From Paludibacteraceae bacterium (lineage in GTDB: Bacteria; Bacteroidota; Bacteroidia; Bacteroidales; Paludibacteraceae), in NCBI GenBank assembly GCA_017439235.1, contig JAFSJN010000008.1:1-53253 (forward strand): DNA of 53,253 nucleotides. Direction: 5' to 3'. The notes below the pieces were generated by a model. It was not told the DNA's origin. It saw only the letters and a program-made list of their open reading frames with translations, and did no database searches. Shown here piece by piece: positions 1 to 7,837 of this stretch (position 1 is its first letter; each line of letters opens with the position of its first letter). The translations under genes and the position numbers were made by a program.

Positions 1-427
1 AAACACGGCGAAATAGATGCAACTGCATCTGTGCGCTAATCCATCCGTCTTGTCCGTAAATACCTTTCCGCCAATCCGTTTGTCTTACCTCTATGGCCTG
101 CCGACAAGCGACACACCTTTTCGCCTCTCCGAAAACGATCTCGAAAACGTTTATACACAGTATAGAAAGTAAAAATGTTTTCTTATTTGTTTTCTTACCT
201 TGTTTTCTTCTAAGGCGACGTAGTGATGTTTACATCATAGTAGATAAGCGTCCAACTATACGTCCGGGAGTTCACTCACGAGCGAATAGGCGGATGATTA
301 GATACAGGTCGTTCGTTACGACCCGTCGCTGCGTTTTCGGTTAACTAAAAGAATAGGTCTGTTCTCTGTCAGCGCAGCGGTCATTATATGTTTTACAACA
401 TATTCTGCACTTTTTCTCCCCAAAAAC
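1..427. other. Intergenic stretch without a convincing gene
   Basis: I see no supported gene here. Two short opposing open frames (93-344 plus, 316-549 minus) have low-complexity, basic translations, no start context and no family resemblance. Two small inverted repeats are visible: TGATGT/ACATCA at 224-237 with a 2-base loop, and GGTCGT/ACGACC at 307-323. Either could be a protein-binding palindrome or the remnant of a terminator for a gene left of the window. The stretch ends at the promoter for the next two genes. Confidence 0.5.
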
Positions 428-458
428 TTGCATATACCAAATATTTTTTGTAACTTTG
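428..458 (+). promoter_or_regulatory. Bacteroidetes-type promoter for the small protein/GNAT pair
   Basis: A TTG at 428-430 is followed after exactly 20 bases by TAACTTTG at 451-458, matching the Bacteroidetes -33/-7 consensus. The predicted transcript starts near 465 and leaves about 30 bases of leader before the ATG at 497. The -33 box continues as TTGCATATACC, similar to other promoters in this window. Confidence 0.8.
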
Positions 459-496
459 CGGCCTCAAAGGAAAAGAGTATAAAAATTGGAGGGATT

Positions 497-661
497 ATGA
501 TACAATATCCGTACATACCGCCCGTAACCGGTAAAGATGCTGAACGCATCGCAGAACAAGCGGATTACAACTACAAGTACCGCCGTGGCGTCAATGCTCT
601 TTCGCAGGAAGAGCGCACCGCTATTCGCCGTCAATTCCAACAAGCTGGGCTGTTCTTATGA
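497..661 (+). CDS. Small protein (54 aa) coupled to GNAT acetyltransferase
   Basis: I do not recognise a named family. The ATG at 497 is chosen because the longer frame opening at 428 begins inside the promoter and so lies upstream of the transcript start. A purine-rich GGAGGG at 488-493 sits just before this ATG, which is uncommon in this window. The protein starts MIQYPYIPPV and has a charged segment around residues 12-50 (SQEERTAIRRQFQQAGL) that looks helical. Its stop overlaps the next start as ATGA (658-661), so the two are probably translationally coupled. A small upstream gene tied to a GNAT gene resembles the layout of GNAT toxin-antitoxin pairs. However, no ribbon-helix-helix (DUF1778) pattern is visible, so an antitoxin role is only a guess. 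Confidence 0.65.
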   Translation: MIQYPYIPPVTGKDAERIAEQADYNYKYRRGVNALSQEERTAIRRQFQQAGLFL

Positions 662-1266
662 TGGACGAGCAAATAACGCTGAGAAATAGTTGTCGCTTTG
701 TGCACCTGACGGAGTGTCCGCCGTCGGAGGCTTGTGTGTACCATTGCTCGAAGGAAGAGAAAATAGATACGTTCTTTCATGAGGATTATGCTGATTACGA
801 GAAACAGCTGCTTGGGAAGACGTATGGATATTATCTCAATGAAAGCCCTGATGCGTTAGTCGCGGCGTTTACGATAGCGAACTCGGCATTAGTGTTAGAT
901 TTTTTGCAGAGCTCTCGTAAGAATAAGATAAACCAGCGTATACCAAGGGTGAAACATCGTCGGCAATATCCGGCTTTGTTAATAGCACAATTGGTCGTAT
1001 TTGACGATTTTGTGCAATGTCATTTAGGCGATGAATTATTGAAGCATATTAAGGAGTTCGCTCTTATTTTGAATGAATCTACTGCTTGTAGATACCTTAT
1101 TGTTGAGGCTGTTAATCATCCAAAGGTTGTCTCCTTTTACGAACGAAATGGATTCGTTTTGTTGTATTCTACTGAACAGGATGAGAAAGAGAAAACCAAG
1201 CGGTCGCTTAAGGAAGATGGCCATCTGTCTACCCGCTTGATGATTTACGATTTGTTACTTAATTAA
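658..1266 (+). CDS. GNAT-family N-acetyltransferase (202 aa)
   Basis: This is predicted to be a cytoplasmic GNAT-fold acetyltransferase that would move an acetyl group from acetyl-CoA to an unknown acceptor. Recognisable landmarks are the N-terminal FFHEDYADYEKQLLGKTYGY segment and the beta-strand around AAFTIANSAL. The C-terminal FYERNGF motif (about residues 160-166) usually carries the catalytic Tyr. The ending, LSTRLMIYDLL, is typical of Bacteroidetes members of this subfamily. The acetyl-CoA pyrophosphate loop is odd: where the family has [RQ]xxGx[GA], the sequence reads QCHLGDELL, with the first Gly replaced by His. It might therefore be weak or inactive. Its start overlaps the stop of the preceding small protein. 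The second half is visibly richer in A+T than the first. Either ATG of the initial ATGATG could be used. Confidence 0.8.
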   Translation: MMDEQITLRNSCRFVHLTECPPSEACVYHCSKEEKIDTFFHEDYADYEKQLLGKTYGYYLNESPDALVAAFTIANSALVLDFLQSSRKNKINQRIPRVKHRRQYPALLIAQLVVFDDFVQCHLGDELLKHIKEFALILNESTACRYLIVEAVNHPKVVSFYERNGFVLLYSTEQDEKEKTKRSLKEDGHLSTRLMIYDLLLN

Positions 1267-1299
1267 CGAACATATTAACCCTTAAAAAACACAAATATC

Positions 1300-4200
1300 A
1301 TGAGAAGATTTACACTTTCCGTTCTTTTCGCCCTCTTCGCTGGGGGGGGTGTTTGGGCTGCTGAGTTGAACATCTACGCCTCTGGTTTGCGCTTACATGG
1401 TGCTTCACCTGTTACAGGCGAGAATCAGGTTCACATTGATTATTTCTTAAACGCTCCTGCTACAGACTTGAAGTTTGTTGTTCTGGATGCTACTACCGGT
1501 GCTGAAAAGACATCGGTAACTATCCCCGCTGGCGATGCCAATGCCAATTACACCAAAGGCTTGCACGAGGATGTAGTCGTTGACCTTAGCTCCTTCTTCG
1601 GCGCCGGCGACACCTATAAGTGGGCAATTAGGGCAACAGGAACGACTGTAAATAATTATTCCAAACGGACTGACGATTCGGAAAAATATCAGTTTTTTGG
1701 AGGACGCGGTATAGCAGTGGATAACTCTTTTGAGAGTGATTATTTTGGTACAGTATATGTGACCAATTATGGTGGTGTTTCCAAGATGAATGCCAAGCGT
1801 ACGACTCAAACTGGTGTATATGCATTTGGTCCTGGACTTAATCAAATAAACTCATCTGCATATATTGGTGGTGTGACTTGGGGTGGCAATAGTGGTGTTC
1901 AGTGGGCTATTGGACGTCCAGGCGTTGGACCGGATGGAACGGTATATGTCACAGGCGGCTCTGCAACTAGTTCCGGTGTGTGGATGATAAACCCGGCTAG
2001 TCCAACAGGGAATTTTTTACCGGTTTTTGGTGGTTCAATAGCAAATTCGGGAACCGCAACAAATGGGACAACAGTCATTCATAATTGTGTGATGGATTGT
2101 TATGTAGAAGGCAGTGGGGCAGACCGGAAACTTTATATTTTTGACAATATTTATAATACAAGTGGAACAACTAATAGTGGAAATATTTTCCGCTATGATA
2201 TAGGAAATCTTTCTTCCGTGTGGACTTCTGCTCCAAGTGCAACTATTTACAATGATGCCACTAATGGGAATAAAATTCAAGGAGGTGATTGCTCGATAGC
2301 TCCTGACGGAAATGGTGGTTGGTGGATTAGTCAGTATAAAGCAGGAAATGGATCTGCATCTGTTCCTTGTCTAATTCACGTTACCAATGGCGTTATAGAT
2401 TACAATTCCGGAACTACGATAACCTCGTCTTATCAGGGAGGCATGGCCGTTAGTGTAGATGGTAAGAGGTTGGCTTTAGGAACGACAAGAAACACTTCTC
2501 AAAACAACATTGCAGTATATGATGTTGAGTATAATTCAAACAATGTCCCAACACTTACATTAAGAGTTACAATTCCATGGACAGGTGGACAACGTAATGC
2601 CAAAGGAATGGCCTTTGATATCGCCAACAATTTATATGCAGTAGACAATAATGCGGAGATGTTTGTAGCATTTGCTACTCATGGTTCCACCGAATTCACT
2701 ACACCTGCAGCATCGTCTCGCACGATTGTTCTGGGGTCGTACATTCCTGAAGTACACGTTACCGGCGTAACATTGGACGAGACGAGCAAGACAGTAACGG
2801 TGGGTGAGTCGTTCACCTTGACAGCAACGGTTGCTCCGAATGATGCTTCCGATAAATCTATCTCTTGGTCGACATCTAACTCGAGTGTGGCTACTGTAGC
2901 TGACGGCGTGGTTACTACCAAGGCTGTAGGTACTGCTACTATTACCGTTACTACTACCGATGGTAACAAGACTGCTACTTGCGACGTAACCGTTGACCCG
3001 AAGGCTCCCCTTGCCGGTAACTACAACATCGGCGGCGACGCTCCAGACTTTGCTTCGCTCTACGAGGCGTTCAAGTACGCAGAGGATTGGGGCATCTCGG
3101 CAGACGTTACATTCTACATCTGCGCAGATTTGAACGAGAACCACAACGTAGGTATTACCAACAATACAGCTTATACTATTGCTGTCCGTCCTGATGCAGC
3201 TACTAAGCGTACTATTCAGTATGGCTCACAGGCTGACAACGCCGGTCCTTCCGGTCACGTCGTGATTGGCGCAACCAACGCAATAGACTTTAATACAACT
3301 ATCGCTACACGTAATATCCTGATTGATGGTTCGTACAATAACGAAGGTCAATATCTGGAGTTCAGAGCTGGAACACAAGGTGGTCGTACCATCGTAATAT
3401 ATGGCGATGTTGCCAATACGGTTATTAAGAACTGCCGCATCATCAATCCTCGTACTTCCAGTACCAACTATGCTGTTGAGATTCGTACGGAGAAATCTAC
3501 GGATCATTATCCTAATGGGGTAGGTTTTGAGAATTGTTATATCCAAGCTACCGGATCGGCTAATACTCAGGCTGTACAATTCAACGGTAGCCAAAGTTCC
3601 ACTTCAGCCGGCGATCCTGCTAACTGCTACTTCCGCGGATGCGAAATTACCGCTAAACTGCGTTGCGTATTCTTCAATGAAGTTAATGGCGCAACCTTCG
3701 AGAACAATACCTTCCGCATGCCTGCCGCTTCTGCCGGCTACCTGGCTCACGGTATTATGGGTAATGCTCAAACTGGAACTATCGTTGTTCGCGGCAATAA
3801 GTTCATCGAGATGGCTACCACCAACGCTGCTGCCGGTGCATACGGTATTCAAGCTATTACCGCTTCCGGCGGTGCAACGAAATGGATTATTGAGAACAAC
3901 TATTTCGCCGGCCTGAATGCTACCGCTTCGGGAACAATCTCCGATAAGGACTTTGCGCTTACTTATGTTCGTTGCGGTGACCTGTGCGAACTGCGTCACA
4001 ATACGTTCTATATGCCGTCACTGACTAAGAAGCCCGGTACGGCTTTGATGAGCGCTACTCCTATTACTTGTGTATACCTTGCAGGCACGGCAGAACATGT
4101 CGTTAAGAACAATATCTTCGTTAGCGCTGAGACCGAGGCAAATATCTCCCTTATCCGCGGCTCGCTGAATGCAAATGTATTGAACAACGTGTACTATCAT

Positions 4201-7200
4201 AATGGCGGCAACGCTGCTATCGTAGCCGGCGCAGCTACTAAGACCACTTGGGACGAGTTTACTGCCGGTGGCGCTAATGCCGGTTCCGTTTGGAATAATC
4301 CCGCTTTTGTTAACGCGGCTGAAGGCGACCTCCGTCTGACTATCAGTGACGAAACGCTCAAGATGGCTCGTCTGACTGAAGTGCTCACCGATATCGAAGG
4401 TACCAGCCGTCCCGATCCTACCTTTGCTGGTGCACATGAGTTGATTCCGGTAGATGTAACTTCTGTAACCATCAACGCTACGGACATGGTACTTGCTCCG
4501 GGTGCAGTTAAGACGTTGACTGCTGAGGTATTACCTGATAATACAACCTATACCAACCTCACGTGGGCTTCGGATAATGCTGCTGTAACGATTAATCCTG
4601 CTACCGGTCAACTGACCGCCGTATCTGCCGGTACAGCACACATTACCGCTACTATTGGTGGCGTTACTTCCGATGCTATTACCGTAGAGGTTAGCAACCC
4701 TGTAGCTCATATCCTGCCGTACAACCTCAATCGTACACTCAACGGTGACCAGAATAGCTACACCTTTACCTTCAAATCCAATATCGCCGCTACATCCGGT
4801 AAGATTCTATTCTACCAGGGCGGTGTATACCAAGGTGAGGTTGCTATTACCAATCCTATTGTAGCCGGTGAGAATAGCGTATATGTAGCTAAAACCTCGC
4901 TGCCGCAGATTGACGGCGTGATGACTTGGGCCGTACAACTGACCGCTGCTGAGAATAAGGTAATCGCAGAAATGACCGACGAGTCGGCCGGTATCTATAA
5001 CTTCTATCTGCCGCAAGGCTTAGCTATTGATAATAGCCCAGAGTCGTCATGGTTCGGTAATATCTATATCACGCAACCGGTTAATGGCGATACCGATGGT
5101 CATACCGAACGTACTAAAGCACAGCAAGCCGGTCTGTTCGTTTATGACCCGCTGCTCAACGAGCTGAATCCGACTAACCAAGGTTATTCGATGGGCGTTA
5201 CCCTGCCGGCAGCTAATCGTCACGGCTTCAAACGCGTGAACGTAGATGCTCAGGGTAATGTATACGTTAACTCCGGCAGCGCAATCTACAAAGCTTCGCC
5301 TGCTGACTTCACTACTTCTACTACTCTGGCTGAGAGTAAGTTCACGGCTATCAACTCGTTCTGCATGGACGGAGATATCTTCTACGTGATGGATAACGGT
5401 ACAGCCTTGAAGAAACTGCAAGGTGGTACAACTACGGAGATTATGTCGGATGCTTCACGTCTGGTAAGTAGTGCTGCTACCGATAATACCGTTCTGCAAG
5501 ATGGTCACGGCGGATGGTGGATTGCTCAAGGTCGTGCTGAGGCGGATATCTATTACTCGCTGCTGCACGTCAATGCTTCGTCGCATGCTATAGATTTCAG
5601 TATCTATAACAATAATAATGCTAATCTCTTGAGCGATTGCAATCCTAAGAGTATGCGTGGTGCTATCGCTCTCAACTCCGATAAGACTATCTTGGCGCTT
5701 GGTTCCAACAAGTCGGTAATCTTCTTCGACATCGTTTATGACGGAGACGGTACACCTACTGTTACGCGTAAGAATTGGACCTTGCCGACCTTAGGTTATA
5801 ATATCGATGGTGTGGCCTTCGACTATGCAGATAACTTATATGTAGTTAGTGCATCGGTTGAACGCCTCTATATGTTCACCCTGCCGAAGGCTGACAATAC
5901 AACGCTCGTTCCTGCTAAGTCTACTCTTACCGTTGATGCTCAAGAGCACATTGCTGTAACCTCTATTACCCTCTCGCAGACCTCCGCTTCGCTGGAGATT
6001 GGTGAGGGGCTCGACCTTGTAGCTACCTGCCTGCCCGAAACGGCTACCGACAAGACCGTCGAATGGAGTAGCGACAATACTTCTGTAGCTGAAGTTAATC
6101 CTACTACCGGTCACGTAACTGCCGTAGGCGTAGGTACAGCCCATATTAAAGCTACTTCTACCGCTGACGCTGTAGAATCCGAGAGTTGCGAGATTACCGT
6201 TTATACGCTCGACTTCAACGTAACTTGGGAAACCAACGGTGCTACGTATACTACAACACTTCTCTCGTCGAATGCTGACCTCTGGAGCCAATTTATGACA
6301 GGTTACAATACCTATTATGTGGCTAAAGGTAAATCGGCTCGTGCTATACAACCGATGACCGCTGTAGCTACCTTTGCTTATTGGGGCGTTATCGACCTGC
6401 TGACCGATCCTATATCGCCTTGGAAGTGGTTGGGTGATTACATGCTCGAGACCGCCGATGCACAAAGCGTAGCGTTGACTACCGAGACCGAATGGACCAC
6501 AGCGCTGCAAGACTTCTTCAGCTGCACAGCTGTAATCGTTGACTTTGCTACTGCCGGTCAGGTTGCACAATGGCTGCCCTTGTGGAAAGATGCTAATAAC
6601 TACCTGCCCGCTACCATGCGTGCTGAAGATGCTATGCCGACGATTCGTCGTGGCGCTTACACCTTCATGGGCTGGTACGACAATAGCGAATGCACCGGTA
6701 CTCCTGTTGCATCCGTAACTGCCGACATTACACTCTACGCCCTCTGGTATGCTCCGCTGACGCTCGATGAGACAGCTGCTAACGCAGATAATATTGCCGC
6801 TAACAACGGTCGCACTATCAATGTTACCTTCAACCGCCGCTTCACCGTAGCAGACGGCTGGTACACCTTGGTATTGCCGTTCGACCTGACAGCTGCTCAG
6901 ATGGCTGAAGCCTTTGGCGCTGATTATCGTCTGTGCGAATTGGAGACCTCGTACCTCAAGTCCGAAACAATGATGTACCTGCGCTTCCGCGATGTAGACG
7001 ACCTCGAAGCCGGTAAGCCTTACCTGTTCAAGACAGGTGTGGATATCACCGACGATATCGTCTTCAATGCCGTTACAATCAATAACGCTACGCCGCAAGT
7101 CGTAACCGATAAGGTAACGATGATCGGTCTGTACGACCAGACTGTAGTCGGTGCTTCTGACTTGAACTACTACCTCGGCTACGAAGACTACCTCTACGAG

Positions 7201-7431
7201 TACCTGACCGATAAGACCACTAAGGCCTTCCGTTGCTACTTCCACTTCGCTTCGCCCACGCTCATCCAGGGACGTAATGCACGCGTCATCTTCCGTGACG
7301 ACGTAACTACCGACCTCGAGGACGAGACATTTGAAACTGCTCCTGCGGTACAAAAGATTATCCGCAACGGACAACTCATCATCATCCGCGACGGAGTAGA
7401 GTACAACGCTCAAGGACAAGTAGTTAAATGA
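1300..7431 (+). CDS. Giant modular secreted surface protein (2043 aa; Big2, beta-propeller, beta-helix)
   Basis: The protein has a signal peptide at 1-21 ending in VWA-AEL. By eye the domain order is: a beta-sandwich plus propeller (about 22-480); a Big2 Ig-like domain (486-565); a right-handed beta-helix/pectin-lyase-like region with repeated 'KNC', 'ENNTF' and 'NNIF' turns (570-1010); a second Big2 (1045-1130); a second sandwich-propeller (1140-1540) with the signature DGHGGWWIAQ; a third Big2 (1548-1640); an InlB-like repeat with a long insert ending in FMGWYDN...LYALW (1645-1825); a beta-rich C-terminal domain; and a 25-residue tail shared with seven other proteins here. No catalytic residues are evident. 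An adhesin or surface glycan-binding role is inferred. The N-terminal propeller (about 1640-2700) is more A+T-rich than the rest. A run of eight G lies in the signal-peptide codons. It may be cotranscribed from the promoter at 428; no separate promoter was found. The leader contains ATTAACCC at 1274-1281. Confidence 0.9.
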   Translation: MRRFTLSVLFALFAGGGVWAAELNIYASGLRLHGASPVTGENQVHIDYFLNAPATDLKFVVLDATTGAEKTSVTIPAGDANANYTKGLHEDVVVDLSSFFGAGDTYKWAIRATGTTVNNYSKRTDDSEKYQFFGGRGIAVDNSFESDYFGTVYVTNYGGVSKMNAKRTTQTGVYAFGPGLNQINSSAYIGGVTWGGNSGVQWAIGRPGVGPDGTVYVTGGSATSSGVWMINPASPTGNFLPVFGGSIANSGTATNGTTVIHNCVMDCYVEGSGADRKLYIFDNIYNTSGTTNSGNIFRYDIGNLSSVWTSAPSATIYNDATNGNKIQGGDCSIAPDGNGGWWISQYKAGNGSASVPCLIHVTNGVIDYNSGTTITSSYQGGMAVSVDGKRLALGTTRNTSQNNIAVYDVEYNSNNVPTLTLRVTIPWTGGQRNAKGMAFDIANNLYAVDNNAEMFVAFATHGSTEFTTPAASSRTIVLGSYIPEVHVTGVTLDETSKTVTVGESFTLTATVAPNDASDKSISWSTSNSSVATVADGVVTTKAVGTATITVTTTDGNKTATCDVTVDPKAPLAGNYNIGGDAPDFASLYEAFKYAEDWGISADVTFYICADLNENHNVGITNNTAYTIAVRPDAATKRTIQYGSQADNAGPSGHVVIGATNAIDFNTTIATRNILIDGSYNNEGQYLEFRAGTQGGRTIVIYGDVANTVIKNCRIINPRTSSTNYAVEIRTEKSTDHYPNGVGFENCYIQATGSANTQAVQFNGSQSSTSAGDPANCYFRGCEITAKLRCVFFNEVNGATFENNTFRMPAASAGYLAHGIMGNAQTGTIVVRGNKFIEMATTNAAAGAYGIQAITASGGATKWIIENNYFAGLNATASGTISDKDFALTYVRCGDLCELRHNTFYMPSLTKKPGTALMSATPITCVYLAGTAEHVVKNNIFVSAETEANISLIRGSLNANVLNNVYYHNGGNAAIVAGAATKTTWDEFTAGGANAGSVWNNPAFVNAAEGDLRLTISDETLKMARLTEVLTDIEGTSRPDPTFAGAHELIPVDVTSVTINATDMVLAPGAVKTLTAEVLPDNTTYTNLTWASDNAAVTINPATGQLTAVSAGTAHITATIGGVTSDAITVEVSNPVAHILPYNLNRTLNGDQNSYTFTFKSNIAATSGKILFYQGGVYQGEVAITNPIVAGENSVYVAKTSLPQIDGVMTWAVQLTAAENKVIAEMTDESAGIYNFYLPQGLAIDNSPESSWFGNIYITQPVNGDTDGHTERTKAQQAGLFVYDPLLNELNPTNQGYSMGVTLPAANRHGFKRVNVDAQGNVYVNSGSAIYKASPADFTTSTTLAESKFTAINSFCMDGDIFYVMDNGTALKKLQGGTTTEIMSDASRLVSSAATDNTVLQDGHGGWWIAQGRAEADIYYSLLHVNASSHAIDFSIYNNNNANLLSDCNPKSMRGAIALNSDKTILALGSNKSVIFFDIVYDGDGTPTVTRKNWTLPTLGYNIDGVAFDYADNLYVVSASVERLYMFTLPKADNTTLVPAKSTLTVDAQEHIAVTSITLSQTSASLEIGEGLDLVATCLPETATDKTVEWSSDNTSVAEVNPTTGHVTAVGVGTAHIKATSTADAVESESCEITVYTLDFNVTWETNGATYTTTLLSSNADLWSQFMTGYNTYYVAKGKSARAIQPMTAVATFAYWGVIDLLTDPISPWKWLGDYMLETADAQSVALTTETEWTTALQDFFSCTAVIVDFATAGQVAQWLPLWKDANNYLPATMRAEDAMPTIRRGAYTFMGWYDNSECTGTPVASVTADITLYALWYAPLTLDETAANADNIAANNGRTINVTFNRRFTVADGWYTLVLPFDLTAAQMAEAFGADYRLCELETSYLKSETMMYLRFRDVDDLEAGKPYLFKTGVDITDDIVFNAVTINNATPQVVTDKVTMIGLYDQTVVGASDLNYYLGYEDYLYEYLTDKTTKAFRCYFHFASPTLIQGRNARVIFRDDVTTDLEDETFETAPAVQKIIRNGQLIIIRDGVEYNAQGQVVK
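1342..1349 (+). repeat. G8 homopolymer inside signal-peptide codons
   Basis: Eight consecutive G residues encode the Ala-Gly-Gly-Gly-Val stretch of the signal peptide. A gain or loss of one base by slippage would abolish the 2043-residue product after about 15 codons, so the tract could act as a phase-variation switch. Confidence 0.8.
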
Positions 7432-7435
7432 TATA

Positions 7436-7495
7436 TTAAAAATTACGACTTAGGAATTAAAAATTTGAAATTTGAAATTTGATATTTGCAATAAT
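7436..7495 (+). repeat. AT-rich short-repeat leader before small ORF
   Basis: This is low-complexity sequence between the giant gene's stop and the ATG at 7496. It holds AATTAAAAATTTG followed by about three tandem copies of AAATTTG. The same AATTAAAAATT word recurs upstream of the other small ORF at the far right of the window. It could be a leader, a promoter-like element, or recombination-prone filler. Confidence 0.6.
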
Positions 7496-7624
7496 ATGAA
7501 ATCTTACAACAATCCAAAAACGTCCATCATGGACATCGGAGCAGAACGCCTGATGATCGGACAAAACATCAGTTCGAACACCATCCCGGGCTACCACCCG
7601 GGCGAGGGCGGCGACCCGACATAA
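7496..7624 (+). CDS. Small Bacteroidales-type peptide (42 aa)
   Basis: An ATG-to-TAA frame of 42 codons begins MKSYNNPKTSIMDIGAERLM, continues with IGQNISSNTIPGYH, and ends in a Gly/Pro/acidic stretch, PGEGGDPT. The pattern resembles short peptides I recall from Bacteroides and Prevotella genomes: MKxYxxP at the start, a middle 'LM', and a Gly-rich tail. Those are usually unannotated and of unknown function. It has no signal peptide or membrane segment. It sits alone between the giant gene and a hairpin terminator at 7675, so it may be the last gene of that transcript or have its own promoter. Codon use fits a coding sequence (C/G-rich third positions, unlike the flanking AT-rich DNA). Confidence 0.6.
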   Translation: MKSYNNPKTSIMDIGAERLMIGQNISSNTIPGYHPGEGGDPT

Positions 7625-7674
7625 ATCTGCTCTTCGCTATTAAAAAGTGCGGTTTCGGCCGCTTAGGTAACATG

Positions 7675-7698
7675 AAAGTGCTCTTTTTGGGGCACTTT
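7675..7698 (+). terminator. Hairpin terminator after small ORF
   Basis: A stem of AAAGTGC (7675-7681) and GCACTTT (7692-7698) with a 10-base loop is followed by T, G and TGTGTTT. A shorter GC-rich hairpin (GCGG/CCGC) lies just upstream at about 7649-7663. The U-tract is imperfect, so termination strength is uncertain. Confidence 0.65.
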
Positions 7699-7730
7699 TG
7701 TGTGTTTAATGCATAAAAACTTTGTTTTTA

Positions 7731-7762
7731 TTTGCACATATCAGAAAAAAGCAGTAACTTTG
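7731..7762 (+). promoter_or_regulatory. Promoter of mutAB
   Basis: TTTG at 7731-7734, a 20-base spacer, and TAACTTTG at 7755-7762. The predicted leader before the mutA ATG (7838) is only about 70 bases. That leaves no room for a cobalamin riboswitch, and none is visible. Confidence 0.85.
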
Positions 7763-7837
7763 TACGCTCAAAGAATGCGCGTAGCGCAAACCTACGAAAT
7801 TTAAAACAAATCACACTATACAAAACAATTTTAAATC

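Noticed and set aside
428-496. Longer start for the first small protein at 428
   Set aside because: That ATG lies within the promoter's -33 region, upstream of the predicted transcript start; 497 has a purine-rich site before it.
93-549. Two short opposing open frames (93-344 plus, 316-549 minus)
   Set aside because: Low-complexity or basic translations with no family resemblance; the minus frame runs across the promoter and the start of the small protein at 497.
5836-7419. 527-codon open frame on the minus strand
   Set aside because: It is antisense to a clear surface-protein gene; strong codon bias of the sense gene keeps the opposite frame open. No domain is recognised.
7763-7837. Cobalamin riboswitch before mutA
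   Set aside because: The leader is only about 70 bases, too short, with no B12-box-like sequence seen.
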